Of a stretch of 64,000 bases of DNA, positions 8,133-16,868 are shown piece by piece. The DNA is from Saprospirales bacterium GYS_P2D. GTDB taxonomy: Bacteria; Bacteroidota; Bacteroidia; Chitinophagales; Saprospiraceae. Under the pieces are notes generated by a model, which saw only the letters and a list, made by a program, of their open reading frames with translations, was not told where the DNA came from and searched no databases. The position numbers and the translations under genes were made by a program. How positions within the stretch are numbered: the first letter of the stretch is position 1; each line of letters starts with the position of its first letter. The stretch lies in the NCBI GenBank assembly GCA_009833045.1, contig WUUP01000001.1:179586-243585 (forward strand). Reading direction: 5' to 3'.

Positions 8133-9056
8133 TTAGTCTTTTACGGCAAAGTTTATCTGAGTAATAAGATCATTCGGATCCGTATCTCCAGGATTATTGA
8201 CATAGGTCTCATAGGGATGAATTCCTTTTTTGACTTTGATTTCTTTAGCACGGATCATGGACTGGAGTGTGGACCAAGCATTACCCAGATGCTCGTAGGG
8301 CCCGACATGCTCGAGTGTATACACCTTAGTAGCTGGTATAGATCCTGATATCATATCTGCTGGCAGATCAGTAGGTACTTCCTCCACTTCTACAGCCACT
8401 GTGTATTCGACTTTATCCTTAACCATATCAAATTTGTGATAGATCGACATAGACTTAGACATGTCACTACCATATTTAGGCGCTTGCTCACGGATCTTAT
8501 CAAAATCCGCCGCCATATCTGGCCCGACTCCAGCACTGGTCGTCTTTCGGTGATAGCCGATATATTTTTTAGCTGCTTGTAGGCTATAGCCAACGAAATT
8601 AAGCTGAGAATGTACCTGCCCATCCTCTACGTAGTCTTTGAGTAATCTGAGCCCTCGTTCAAAGTCCATACCCACATATGCCTCCATGGACTTCTTCATG
8701 AAGAATAGGAAAAAAGGTAAGCTACTGTCCATATGCCATGAGGTCTGAGTCGTCCCATCTTTTTCATCCAGAACAAATTTGACCTTGGCAGTGGACTTCC
8801 AGGGCTTTAGAAAATTCAGCTCATAGTCCACCGACTGATTTTCATCGGCGGATAGCACTTTCATATTGCCAGATCCAGTACGAGGACCATCCCAAGAGTA
8901 AGATTTCTTATCAGTTGCTACATCGACTTTGGCAGCAGGATCCATGATCAGCCAGGGAGACCATTTAGCCCATTGGCTCATATCATGTATGACACTGAAT
9001 ACTTGGCTGGCAGGCGCATTGATTTGCTCAGATCGGATGACATTCATTTTAGGCAT
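8133..9056 (-). CDS. SRPBCC domain plus GyrI-like effector-binding domain protein
   Basis: 307 residues. Residues about 5-145 form a SRPBCC/polyketide-cyclase-like ligand-binding domain (EQINAPASQVFSVIHDMSQW, KWSPW, FERGLRLLKDYVE). Residues about 195-307 form a GyrI-like (AraC effector-binding) domain, including IPATKVYTLEHVGPYEHLG and NPGDTDPNDLITQINFAV. Both are small-molecule-binding folds and no DNA-binding domain is present. It is the first gene of the operon with the lipoprotein and the Gfo/Idh/MocA enzyme. Start at 9056, with a second ATG at codon 4. Function unknown; a soluble ligand carrier or sensor is possible. Confidence 0.85.
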   Translation of the reverse strand: MPKMNVIRSEQINAPASQVFSVIHDMSQWAKWSPWLIMDPAAKVDVATDKKSYSWDGPRTGSGNMKVLSADENQSVDYELNFLKPWKSTAKVKFVLDEKDGTTQTSWHMDSSLPFFLFFMKKSMEAYVGMDFERGLRLLKDYVEDGQVHSQLNFVGYSLQAAKKYIGYHRKTTSAGVGPDMAADFDKIREQAPKYGSDMSKSMSIYHKFDMVKDKVEYTVAVEVEEVPTDLPADMISGSIPATKVYTLEHVGPYEHLGNAWSTLQSMIRAKEIKVKKGIHPYETYVNNPGDTDPNDLITQINFAVKD

Positions 9057-9143
9057 GATAGAGAAAATTTAATAGTTAGGTGATAGCACCAAGTTACCCA
9101 TTCTCTCTAATTGAAAAAAATTCGATGTTTCGCCAAATGAACC

Positions 9144-11318
9144 TTAGATACTCAACCAATAATTCAGCTTTAGCACGACGCTACGATTTTTATGTCCCCA
9201 GTGGTCTGCCACGGTATAATTGTCTGTATAGACAAAAAACAAATCTGACATCGGAGCAAATCGCCACTGTAGTCGGCTATTGACATTGAAGTTTTCTGCC
9301 TGCGTATTGTACTGTAGATAGGTGGACCAAAAGAGTGAGGTAGAAAAATTAATCTCTGCCCTACCAGTCAAGGCAGTGATATTGAGATCGCCATAGGGCT
9401 GTGGCATGTTGATATCATTGTACTCGAGACCCAGCTCAAAGGATGCCCACGGTTGAAATCGATAGCTAATGCTCGATAGCAATGTGAGCTTCGTTCCTTC
9501 ATAAAATTCGCCATAGACCACATAGAGATTAGGTATGAAGAGCTTTCGCTGATCGCCTCGGAGATCTACGTTAAACTCAGTCATGTTATAACTTTTGGCT
9601 GGTAGTGGAGTCTCTGTGAGCGCAAATGGATAAATCAGATCCACATAGTGATTATTGAGCCTAAATCTCACCTGGCTACTATTCTTAAAGAAAATGAAAT
9701 GGCGTAGCCGGGTGTACCACTCTGTCAGCCCATAGCCTTCATTCGCCCAGACGAAATTTTCTATACCTGACCAATGAAAATTGACCTTGTCGCTATCTGG
9801 ATAGATGTAGTAATTGGCCATACTCCCTATCTGGGTGAATCCCAGTCGGACGATCTCTCGATTGATCGGATCAAAATTTTCTACACGAGAGTTAAATCCC
9901 ATATCGGTGTAGTAGTTGCGACCGAGATCTTTCGCCTCGATATAGGCTCTAAATCGTGTCCCATTGTAATATACGCCACCGAGCAGCATCCGATTGTCAC
10001 TGTCGATGCCCTCTCTATAGGACTGTAGATATCCAGCCTCTGCCTGCCAGCGACCATCATTAGTGCTGAGTAGGGTCTGTAGAGCGATATTGCGACCATA
10101 GTCGCCAGAGATCGACTCACTTCCGTCATAGGCCTGTCGATTGAGAAATAGCCCTTTGATGATAGATCGCTGACCGATCCGCTGATGAGCCGCCAGCGCT
10201 GTATAGTTTTGACCTACTGACTGATCAGTGGTCTTGCTATGCATATTGAGCATGCCGATACGCAGGTCTTTAGTAGCATTGCCTGTGAGGCGTGCACCAT
10301 AGCTGATCGGTACCGTGCGACCTGCTCTATCCAGCCCGATCCGCCGAGAGTAAAAAGGCCCATCAGCTCCCTGTCCAAACTGAGCAAAGACATCACCATT
10401 CTCTATAAAAAACTGTCGCTTTTCTGGGAAGAAAATATTGAATCGTGTGAGATTAGTCACTTGATCGTCTACCTCTACTTGTGAGAAGTCGGGATTGACC
10501 GTCAGATCGAGATTGAGTGAAGAGCTGAGTGCTACTTTAGCATCTCCACCTATATTTACTTTGGTCTCATCTGCAGCATTTGCATCCTGATCATGTCGTA
10601 TAGAAGCGTAGGGAATGAGGCCGATATTAGCTCCTTGATTTTCTGGCAGACGGTCCCATCTCAAGTCTCCAAAATATCCTAAATCATACTCATCAAACTG
10701 CCGTGGCACGGGATTCCACACATGGATTTCATTAGCCGACGGGTCAAAGCGAGTGAAGTTAATCCTCCATTGATCCTCTCCTGTATTAAATCGTAAAGTC
10801 TTATAAGGTATAGCCATCTCGACCGTCCAGCGATCCTCGTATATCTGGGTAGCAGAGTACCACTTATTGTCCCATGACTCATCTCCATCTCCCTGAAATA
10901 CCAATGCCTCCATCTGTGCTCCCTCCGCATTGACTCCGAATGCAAAACCATTCGTCTTTTGACCTACAGGATCTATCAACACCACAAAATCATCTGACTC
11001 ACCAAATCGATCTCGCTTCAGAGTAGTGATCACATATTCATTTTCATCAAACAGTGTAGCGGCGACGTATAGATAGTTATCATCATAGGCCATCCGAACT
11101 TCAGATTTGGCTGCAGCCAACTCACCATCGATCGGATCCTGTAGCCAAAAGTCACCTGTCACCGGTGCATCGGCCCATGTCTGCTCATCCAAGACCCCAT
11201 CGATCTGGATATCTGAACTCTTCTCAGTGACAGTGTAGGATCTCGTAGTGATGTCTTCTTGACTAAATAATGCAGTACTACAGAGGAAATAAACAAAAGG
11301 AAGTATAATAAGCTTCAT
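9144..11318 (-). CDS. CBM9-like / DUF5916 outer-membrane protein
   Basis: 724 residues with an N-terminal signal peptide (MKLIILPFVYFLCSTALFS). Residues about 25-200 form a carbohydrate-binding-family-9-like domain (IQIDGVLDEQTWADAP, MAYDDNYLYVAATLFD, DDFVVLIDP). The remainder is DUF5916: FFPEKRQFFIENGDVF and PFYSRRIGLDRAGR are typical, followed by many amphipathic strands that fit an outer-membrane barrel. The last residues include a terminal aromatic strand (VVLKLNYWLSI), as expected for BAM-assembled barrels. The family is widespread in Bacteroidota, with unproven function. Monocistronic. Confidence 0.88.
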   Translation of the reverse strand: MKLIILPFVYFLCSTALFSQEDITTRSYTVTEKSSDIQIDGVLDEQTWADAPVTGDFWLQDPIDGELAAAKSEVRMAYDDNYLYVAATLFDENEYVITTLKRDRFGESDDFVVLIDPVGQKTNGFAFGVNAEGAQMEALVFQGDGDESWDNKWYSATQIYEDRWTVEMAIPYKTLRFNTGEDQWRINFTRFDPSANEIHVWNPVPRQFDEYDLGYFGDLRWDRLPENQGANIGLIPYASIRHDQDANAADETKVNIGGDAKVALSSSLNLDLTVNPDFSQVEVDDQVTNLTRFNIFFPEKRQFFIENGDVFAQFGQGADGPFYSRRIGLDRAGRTVPISYGARLTGNATKDLRIGMLNMHSKTTDQSVGQNYTALAAHQRIGQRSIIKGLFLNRQAYDGSESISGDYGRNIALQTLLSTNDGRWQAEAGYLQSYREGIDSDNRMLLGGVYYNGTRFRAYIEAKDLGRNYYTDMGFNSRVENFDPINREIVRLGFTQIGSMANYYIYPDSDKVNFHWSGIENFVWANEGYGLTEWYTRLRHFIFFKNSSQVRFRLNNHYVDLIYPFALTETPLPAKSYNMTEFNVDLRGDQRKLFIPNLYVVYGEFYEGTKLTLLSSISYRFQPWASFELGLEYNDINMPQPYGDLNITALTGRAEINFSTSLFWSTYLQYNTQAENFNVNSRLQWRFAPMSDLFFVYTDNYTVADHWGHKNRSVVLKLNYWLSI

Positions 11319-11363
11319 ATCACAGTGAATCTCATGACAATGTACAGAATAGTGTATAACTGT

Positions 11364-11735
11364 TTAACACACATTGTCTTTCTTCTCCGCTAGTTCAAAG
11401 AAGGTATCTGATTTGTCCTCAGTTGCTCTACCGAGACATGGGAAGTCTTTTTCGATGAGTAGGTCGAGCGTCTCACCACTCTCCCATATGATGCTATGTG
11501 ATATGCCTACCTGATCTGTATTGATCCATTGAGTAGCAACATCACGAGGCACGGATATTGTCAGCTGTCCCGCCTCTATAGTAGCACCGTAGGACTCGCT
11601 CTGCGCTAATACATAGACAAAGCGCTGTACTCCGAGGGAGACGGATTCGGATACTTTACTCGCTGAGGCGAATGTCTGAAGATCGGACTTTCGCAGTCGG
11701 AGTCGTATGCTATTCTCTTGACATCTGATTTTCAT
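11364..11735 (-). CDS. Small conserved protein (DUF7009-like)
   Basis: 123 residues from ATG 11735. An in-frame upstream ATG at 11798 exists, but the protein clearly begins MKIRCQENSIRLRLRKSDL, matching a small Bacteroidota family that starts MKIR-x4-S-x-R-x-RL (DUF7009 from memory). The C-terminus has FPCLGRATEDKSDTFFELA, with two Cys in the last third (one in FPCL, one terminal). Cytoplasmic, function unknown. It is divergent from the DEAD-box helicase gene with 141 bases between start codons. Confidence 0.75.
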   Translation of the reverse strand: MKIRCQENSIRLRLRKSDLQTFASASKVSESVSLGVQRFVYVLAQSESYGATIEAGQLTISVPRDVATQWINTDQVGISHSIIWESGETLDLLIEKDFPCLGRATEDKSDTFFELAEKKDNVC

Positions 11736-11800
11736 AACTGCTAATATAACGACTATAAGATCGCTCCGATAGCCCTTAAATCTATTATCGATGAGCAAGG

Positions 11801-11808
11801 CAAAAATA
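11801..11808 (-). promoter_or_regulatory. Putative -7 box (TATTTTTG) of DUF7009-like gene
   Basis: On the minus strand TATTTTTG matches TAnnTTTG and would start transcription about 60 bases upstream of ATG 11735. This also argues against the longer in-frame start at 11798, which would lie at or upstream of the start site. No clear -33 TTG was found. Confidence 0.35.
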
Positions 11809-11847
11809 CATAGGCATGTCTACCTCGACTCATACTATAAAAGCCCG

Positions 11848-11855
11848 TACCTTTG
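11848..11855 (+). promoter_or_regulatory. Putative -7 box (TACCTTTG) of helicase gene
   Basis: TACCTTTG fits TAnnTTTG and lies 22 bases upstream of ATG 11877. It overlaps the TTG (11853) that could otherwise begin the frame, so the ATG is the better start. Confidence 0.5.
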
Positions 11856-11876
11856 CCAGCTCAATATTTTGACGCT

Positions 11877-13181
11877 ATGGATATCACATTCGATGATTTT
11901 AATCTGAATAAGGGCTTAGAAAATGCACTCTTGGATCGGGGATTTCATACTCCTACACATATCCAGGCGGCCTCCTACTCTACTATCATGTCAGGTCGTG
12001 ATGTCATCGGCATCGCTCAGACAGGTACGGGTAAGACCATGGCCTATCTCCTACCATTGCTACGGATGTGGAAATTTACCAAAGAGCGTCACCCACAGAT
12101 CCTGATCGTCGTACCTACTCGAGAGCTCGTCACTCAGGTCGTCGAAGAGACTAAGCTACTCACCACCTACATGAATGTCCAGACCGTCGGTGTATTCGGT
12201 GGAGTGAATATCAAGCGTCAGATCGAGGAAGTCCAAGCAGGACTCGATGTGCTCGTAGGTACGCCAGGCCGTCTACTTGATCTCTGTCTCAAGGGAGCGC
12301 TAAAACTGAAAAATGTCAAGAAATTTGTCATAGATGAAGTAGATGAAATGCTCAATCTGGGATTCAGACATCAGCTCCTACATCTCTTTGACCTACTCCC
12401 GAGTAAGCGTCAAAATCTATTATTCTCAGCGACGATGATCGAGGAGGTAGAGGATCTCATAGAGACCTTCTTTAATGGACCAGTAGTCGTGGAGGCAGCC
12501 CCCTCAGGAACACCGCTGGAGAATATCAATCAGTACGGCTATGAGATCCCTAACTTCAAAAGCAAGGTGGATCTCCTACATACACTTCTGTCTAATGATG
12601 AGTCTATGAGCAAGGTTTTGATATTCGTCGAGACTAAAAAGCTGGCAGATATCCTACACACGGAGATCGAGCAGCAGTATCATGAGCAGATAGGAGTCAT
12701 CCACTCTAATAAGTCACAGAACTATCGATTTAATGCCGTGAATAGCTTCAAAGATGGGAGCTATCGCATACTCATCGCTACAGATATCATCGCCAGAGGT
12801 ATCGATATTTCAGATGTGACCCATGTGATCAATTTTGATCTACCTGACACTCCAGAGAAGTATGTGCACCGTATCGGACGTACAGGACGGGCAGATGCTC
12901 AAGGCGAAGCAATAAGCTTCATCGGTCAGCAAGACCTCGAGCATCAGATCAATATCGAGTCCCTCATGGACATGGTCATCCCGATCAAGCCGCTACCAGA
13001 AGGAGTCGAGATCATAGATGAGATGATAGACTACGAGCGACCGCAGCTATTCATGCGAAACAACCTAACTAAAGGACCTAAGATCGAAGTGGGCAAAGCA
13101 TTCGAAGCTAAGAAAAAAGTGCTCACACCACTCAGTCGCCGCCAGAAAGAAGCTCGCAAAAAACACAAAAAGAAAAAGTAA
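11877..13181 (+). CDS. DEAD-box RNA helicase
   Basis: 434 residues from ATG 11877. All helicase motifs are in order: Q motif region (GFHTPTHIQ), motif I AQTGTGKT, Ia PTRELV, Ib TPGRLLD, motif II DEVD in VIDEVDEMLN, III SAT, then ATDIIARGID and HRIGRTGR in the second RecA domain. Motif II has Val where the family name has Ala, a variant I believe occurs in other Bacteroidota helicases and is compatible with activity. A lysine/arginine-rich tail (RRQKEARKKHKKKK) probably adds RNA affinity. Expected role: ATP-driven RNA remodelling, for example in ribosome assembly or cold growth. Ends 23 bases before the convergent DUF4153 gene. Confidence 0.95.
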   Translation: MDITFDDFNLNKGLENALLDRGFHTPTHIQAASYSTIMSGRDVIGIAQTGTGKTMAYLLPLLRMWKFTKERHPQILIVVPTRELVTQVVEETKLLTTYMNVQTVGVFGGVNIKRQIEEVQAGLDVLVGTPGRLLDLCLKGALKLKNVKKFVIDEVDEMLNLGFRHQLLHLFDLLPSKRQNLLFSATMIEEVEDLIETFFNGPVVVEAAPSGTPLENINQYGYEIPNFKSKVDLLHTLLSNDESMSKVLIFVETKKLADILHTEIEQQYHEQIGVIHSNKSQNYRFNAVNSFKDGSYRILIATDIIARGIDISDVTHVINFDLPDTPEKYVHRIGRTGRADAQGEAISFIGQQDLEHQINIESLMDMVIPIKPLPEGVEIIDEMIDYERPQLFMRNNLTKGPKIEVGKAFEAKKKVLTPLSRRQKEARKKHKKKK

Positions 13182-13204
13182 ACACTTTCGGCTGCAGCCA
13201 AAAA

Positions 13205-14947
13205 TCACTGATACCGGATCAGCGCAAACCCTCCGATATCGTCTATCATATAACCACCATGGCTATATCGATGACCATTGAGCTGTGTGATGTGCAGCTG
13301 TAGCTGAATGTCTCCCAGCTCACGGAGTATAGGCGGCATAGGACGATCGTGCGATATGCCTTTCGTCCATTCAGATACTTCGTACCGTAGATCAATGAGT
13401 ATCGCCTGATCATCGGATCTATAGTAGAGCAGACCCTCCTCGAGATAGATAGCTTCAGTTTTCTTGGGTACATTGCTGTATTGATTATCCTTGATCACTA
13501 TCAGATCGTCAAACCCCTGAATATCGATGGATAGACCATGATCGCCGTAATAATTAAAATACTGTCGATCATCATAGCGATGCTGTGAGTCGAGCCCAAA
13601 ATGATCAGCTATGATCTGGAGGTTAGTAGTACTCATCGTATCTGACTCATCCTCCAGTACAATCGGTGCATCGAGCCAAGCATTGATAAACTGTAGATCA
13701 GATCGGCGATCCATAAAGCGTAGCTGATCATAGATCACAGAGTGGGAGATCGTATCGCTGATCCCTCTATCTGACAGTAGACCTGACTCGTCCAGCAATG
13801 CCTTCAGCCGATCCTGCTGACTCCTTAGTGTACAGCCAAACATACTCAGCGGCCCTCCAAAAAGCCCGACAAAAGCAAAAAGTGAAAGAGAAAGAGGCAG
13901 CCACTTGAGCGATCGCCATCTCATTATCCCATAGAGCAGTATCATCAAGACGATCCATGATGTGATCATCGCCAAGATATATCGCTCCTCAGTCACTCCG
14001 TACTCAGAGATACGTCTCGATAGACTCACGACTAAGAGAATCGCAGGCACTATCAATATCAACCAAAAGTACTTAATGAACAAGCGAACGAAGGTCTTCT
14101 CTCCAAATCGAGGATTGAGATAATTGAGCAAATATGTGAAGACGCCTATGACTGAAAACCACAAAGACAGATTGCCAATCCAACCTCTCGGTAATTCCCA
14201 CTCTATGAGCACCTTCGCTCCATAGGCGTAGAGTATCAGCATGTAGATCGCTGTGACGGGGATCAGTATATACTGCGAAAAGACTAAGAATGCACTGAGC
14301 GGCCGCTCTACTTCATCATCATACTCTAAGACCGGATACTTACTTAGAAAATACCAACTGTGAAAAATCCCAAAGAGACTCACCGCTAAGTATCCATAGG
14401 TCCTCCCATCAATATCTACTTTAAACAGCTCTCTCAGTGCTACGATCGCTAATGACAGGGCCAAAAACAAGACACCAGAGAAAAATGCCGACTCTACAAA
14501 TCGGACAAAGGTCTTCCTATTGTACTCCCAGAAATCTCCATCACTACCTCGTGTCAAAAATGGTACATAGGCAATCATCAAATGCAGTATCAACGCTAAG
14601 CCCAGTAGATAATAAGGCAGACGAAATAAACCCGTATTGCGCAAATCAAAGTCATGTGGCAACAAGAAATATCCAATCGTACAGAGTACCGCCGTCTTAG
14701 CTATACCAAACCACTCGATGCGCCGAGACTCCCGAGCCTCGCCAACCAGCCGAGATATGATCGCCCCTAAAAATCCATAGTAGAATACTATCAGCAACCT
14801 CAGCACGGTAGCCATCTCAGTACCCGCATCCCCATCATAAGCGATCAGTATGATAGCACAGGCCGTAGCCAATACCGCTATACCCGCTGGCAAAGGAAAT
14901 CGCCTAAAGCTATCTGCCAAATCTATCTGCTGAAAGAATCTACGCAT
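13205..14947 (-). CDS. DUF4153 integral membrane protein
   Basis: 580 residues. The first 370 residues contain about ten hydrophobic segments (for example AVLATACAIILIAY-like and YYLLGLALILHLMIAYV), and the last 200 are soluble with strand-rich sequence. The membrane part matches DUF4153, with its YNRKTFVRFVESAFFSGVL and YPVLEYDDE segments typical of the Bacteroidota members. Location: inner membrane. Function unknown. It is monocistronic, and 64 bases separate it from the TIGR01777 gene upstream on the same strand. Confidence 0.82.
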   Translation of the reverse strand: MRRFFQQIDLADSFRRFPLPAGIAVLATACAIILIAYDGDAGTEMATVLRLLIVFYYGFLGAIISRLVGEARESRRIEWFGIAKTAVLCTIGYFLLPHDFDLRNTGLFRLPYYLLGLALILHLMIAYVPFLTRGSDGDFWEYNRKTFVRFVESAFFSGVLFLALSLAIVALRELFKVDIDGRTYGYLAVSLFGIFHSWYFLSKYPVLEYDDEVERPLSAFLVFSQYILIPVTAIYMLILYAYGAKVLIEWELPRGWIGNLSLWFSVIGVFTYLLNYLNPRFGEKTFVRLFIKYFWLILIVPAILLVVSLSRRISEYGVTEERYILAMITSWIVLMILLYGIMRWRSLKWLPLSLSLFAFVGLFGGPLSMFGCTLRSQQDRLKALLDESGLLSDRGISDTISHSVIYDQLRFMDRRSDLQFINAWLDAPIVLEDESDTMSTTNLQIIADHFGLDSQHRYDDRQYFNYYGDHGLSIDIQGFDDLIVIKDNQYSNVPKKTEAIYLEEGLLYYRSDDQAILIDLRYEVSEWTKGISHDRPMPPILRELGDIQLQLHITQLNGHRYSHGGYMIDDIGGFALIRYQ

Positions 14948-15011
14948 ATCGAGCTATTAATCAGAGTGATAAAGGAATGTCAGGTAAGATAACGAAAAGA
15001 GAATAGGAAAC

Positions 15012-15926
15012 TTATGAGGGTGTGGAGAGATCCAGAAGAGCCCCCTCGATATCTGGATATAAGAACTCATATCCATCACTCAATAATCGCTTTGGCAGTA
15101 CGTATCTACTCTTTAGTAACAGCTCTGTCTCTGTCCCCATGAGCATAGCACCTATTTCTAATAGCCATTTGGGCTGCCCAAGGCCAAATGGGAAACGGAG
15201 TGACTTCCTTAGTGCCTTCATGAATTCTGCATTTCTGATAGGTCCTTGTGCAGTAACATTGATAGGACCGCTCAATGTTGATGAATTCAAAATGTATTCT
15301 ACAGCTCTACAAAAGTCATCGATATGGATCCAACTGACCATTTGAGTGCCTCTCCCTTGTGCACCTCCCATACCTAATCTCGTGATCCATTTCAGCTTTT
15401 GGTATGCAGATCCTCGACCCAGTACGATACTGGTCCTCAGAGCGATTTTACGGATAGGCATATCCTTAGGATCTGGATAATTGAAGAAAGTACTTTCCCA
15501 ATCTTTGCACACATTCATAGAGAAATCATCCCCTATGACTCCAGTATCTTCTGTCATGGGCATTGTCTCAGCATGATGGTAGATAGTGGCACTGCTGGCA
15601 TTGATCCAGATCGGTGGAGCTTTCTGACCGCAGGCATTGATTGCCTCACCGATGACCTTAGTGCTGTTTACTCTTGATCTTCTGATCAGCTTTCTATTCT
15701 TCTCGGTATAGCGGCAGTCTACACTCTTACCTGCGAGATTGATGATAGCATGGGCCTTTTTGATCGACTCTATCCATGGTCCGATGGTGACACCATCCCA
15801 TAGCTTATGATTTGGCCTGTTGGGATGTCTTGTGAGGATGATGATCTCATACTGAGACTCAAGATAGCGAGCTAATGCATCTCCTAAAAAACCACTTCCT
15901 CCGGCGATGACTATTCTCTTTTTCAT
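15012..15926 (-). CDS. TIGR01777/YfcH-like NAD(P)-dependent oxidoreductase
   Basis: 304 residues, extended SDR/epimerase fold. The N-terminus KKRIVIAGGSGFLGDALARYL carries the GGxGFxG cofactor loop. HAIINLAGKSVDCRYTEKNRK is the signature of the TIGR01777 (SDR39U1, YfcH) group, and INASSATIY and the C-terminal RLLSDGYEFLYPD are also typical. Substrate unproven. The start overlaps the stop of the upstream membrane-protein gene by four bases, so the two form one operon, which probably answers to the GbsR-type regulator next door through the shared operator described at 16227-16244. Confidence 0.9.
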   Translation of the reverse strand: MKKRIVIAGGSGFLGDALARYLESQYEIIILTRHPNRPNHKLWDGVTIGPWIESIKKAHAIINLAGKSVDCRYTEKNRKLIRRSRVNSTKVIGEAINACGQKAPPIWINASSATIYHHAETMPMTEDTGVIGDDFSMNVCKDWESTFFNYPDPKDMPIRKIALRTSIVLGRGSAYQKLKWITRLGMGGAQGRGTQMVSWIHIDDFCRAVEYILNSSTLSGPINVTAQGPIRNAEFMKALRKSLRFPFGLGQPKWLLEIGAMLMGTETELLLKSRYVLPKRLLSDGYEFLYPDIEGALLDLSTPS

Positions 15927-16216
15927 AGTTCATCGATTTTCAGATCATCATATCGACTGTATACGATATACCAGTAGTACACCGCCATACAGGTCGGAAT
16001 GAATAAAATAAATGTAAAAGTGGCAAAATCATACCTCCATACATCAAGCATGTGAAATCCTAAAAATGCTACACCATAGATCAGGAGCAGCTTGCCATAC
16101 TTCTGGAGATTTTGTTGGTAGGTCGCAGACCTTTGAGTCAAGATAAAGTACCTGATAAAAAAGCCAAGAACTTGGGTAATCCCAATCAAGGGTAAAATAT
16201 AAAGCAGGAGTATCAT
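15923..16216 (-). CDS. Small three-helix membrane protein
   Basis: 97 residues with three hydrophobic helices (MILLLYILPLIGITQVLGFF, then LLLIYGVAFLGFHML, then FTFILFIPTCMAVYYWYIVY). No family recognised. First gene of the operon with the TIGR01777 oxidoreductase; an 18-bp dyad lies just upstream of its start. It is 44 bases downstream of the end of the GbsR-type regulator gene. Confidence 0.75.
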   Translation of the reverse strand: MILLLYILPLIGITQVLGFFIRYFILTQRSATYQQNLQKYGKLLLIYGVAFLGFHMLDVWRYDFATFTFILFIPTCMAVYYWYIVYSRYDDLKIDEL

Positions 16217-16226
16217 ATTATTATAT

Positions 16227-16244
16227 TTTCAGTAATTATTGAAA
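16227..16244. promoter_or_regulatory. Dyad operator upstream of membrane protein/TIGR01777 operon
   Basis: TTTCAGTAATTATTGAAA, an 18-bp dyad with 8 of 9 half-site positions matching. It lies 11 bases upstream of the start codon at 16216. The same motif (16 of 18 positions comparable after strand reversal), with the same flanking ACTAAA on the minus strand, occurs upstream of the GbsR-type regulator gene. The most likely ligand is that regulator. Confidence 0.65.
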
Positions 16245-16260
16245 GTTTTAGTCAAAAAAA

Positions 16261-16770
16261 CTAACTGAGTAGTTTTATCATTCTTTTGAATACCATATTC
16301 GAGTTCATCTTCACCAATAAGTCAGATAGCTGATCTAAAAGCGATACGAATTCATCTAAATCCTTAATCATCTGAGTAAAATGTGATCTCTCCTCGTCGG
16401 TCCCTCCGGTGATATCAGTGTTTTTCAGCTGAATCAGCAAGGACTGCACAGGAAGAAATTCTTTTTTCTTTCTTTGGTCTAATATAGCCTGCGCCATTTC
16501 GGTGATATCATGCTTCGCTTTATAAAAATCCTTTCGCTCACCAAGCTTGCTTACCTTGTCTATAAGTCTCCAATTGATGAGCTCTCGGAGATTAGTATTG
16601 ACGTTGCCACGAGATAGCATCAGCGTCTCCATAACCTCCTCAGTACTCACTCCATCAGGCCTCATCATGAGATAGGCATGTATCTGTGCCATAGAGCGAG
16701 GGATACCCCATGCAGTGCCTAAGTTGCCCCAAGTCTGTACGAATTCTAATCTTGCCTTCTCTAAATCCAT
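16261..16770 (-). CDS. GbsR/MarR-family transcriptional regulator
   Basis: 169 residues. WGIPRSMAQIHAYLMMRPDGVSTEEVMETL and LSRGNVNTNLRELINWRLI form a winged helix-turn-helix of the GbsR type (about residues 18-75), followed by a wing (KLGERKDFYKA) and a helical dimerisation tail. Such regulators bind palindromes as dimers and are released by a ligand. It lies directly upstream of the membrane protein/TIGR01777 operon on the same strand. A matching dyad overlaps its own promoter, so autoregulation is likely. Confidence 0.9.
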   Translation of the reverse strand: MDLEKARLEFVQTWGNLGTAWGIPRSMAQIHAYLMMRPDGVSTEEVMETLMLSRGNVNTNLRELINWRLIDKVSKLGERKDFYKAKHDITEMAQAILDQRKKKEFLPVQSLLIQLKNTDITGGTDEERSHFTQMIKDLDEFVSLLDQLSDLLVKMNSNMVFKRMIKLLS

Positions 16771-16774
16771 GATA

Positions 16775-16805
16775 CAAAGTTAAATCAATATGATTTTATT
16801 TTCAA
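16775..16805 (-). promoter_or_regulatory. Bacteroidota-type promoter of the GbsR-like gene
   Basis: On the minus strand: TTG (16805-16803), 20 bases, then TAACTTTG (16782-16775). This is a near-consensus TTG-N19-TAnnTTTG promoter. The box ends only four bases before ATG 16770, so the transcript should be leaderless or nearly so. The TTG lies inside the 16800-16817 dyad. Confidence 0.7.
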
Positions 16806-16817
16806 TAATTTCTGAAA
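16800..16817. promoter_or_regulatory. Dyad operator overlapping the GbsR-like promoter
   Basis: TTTCAATAATTTCTGAAA, an 18-bp dyad with 7 of 9 half-site matches. It covers the -33 TTG of the regulator's promoter, so bound protein would block RNA polymerase. It is the partner of the dyad at 16227-16244. Confidence 0.65.
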
Positions 16818-16868
16818 CTTTAGTTTAAAAAAGATAAAACACCCTAAAAACATAACATTCATAGGTTA

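Noticed and set aside
11853-11876. TTG start adding eight residues to the DEAD-box helicase
   Set aside because: The TTG lies within the TACCTTTG promoter box, and the ATG at 11877 starts the conserved protein.
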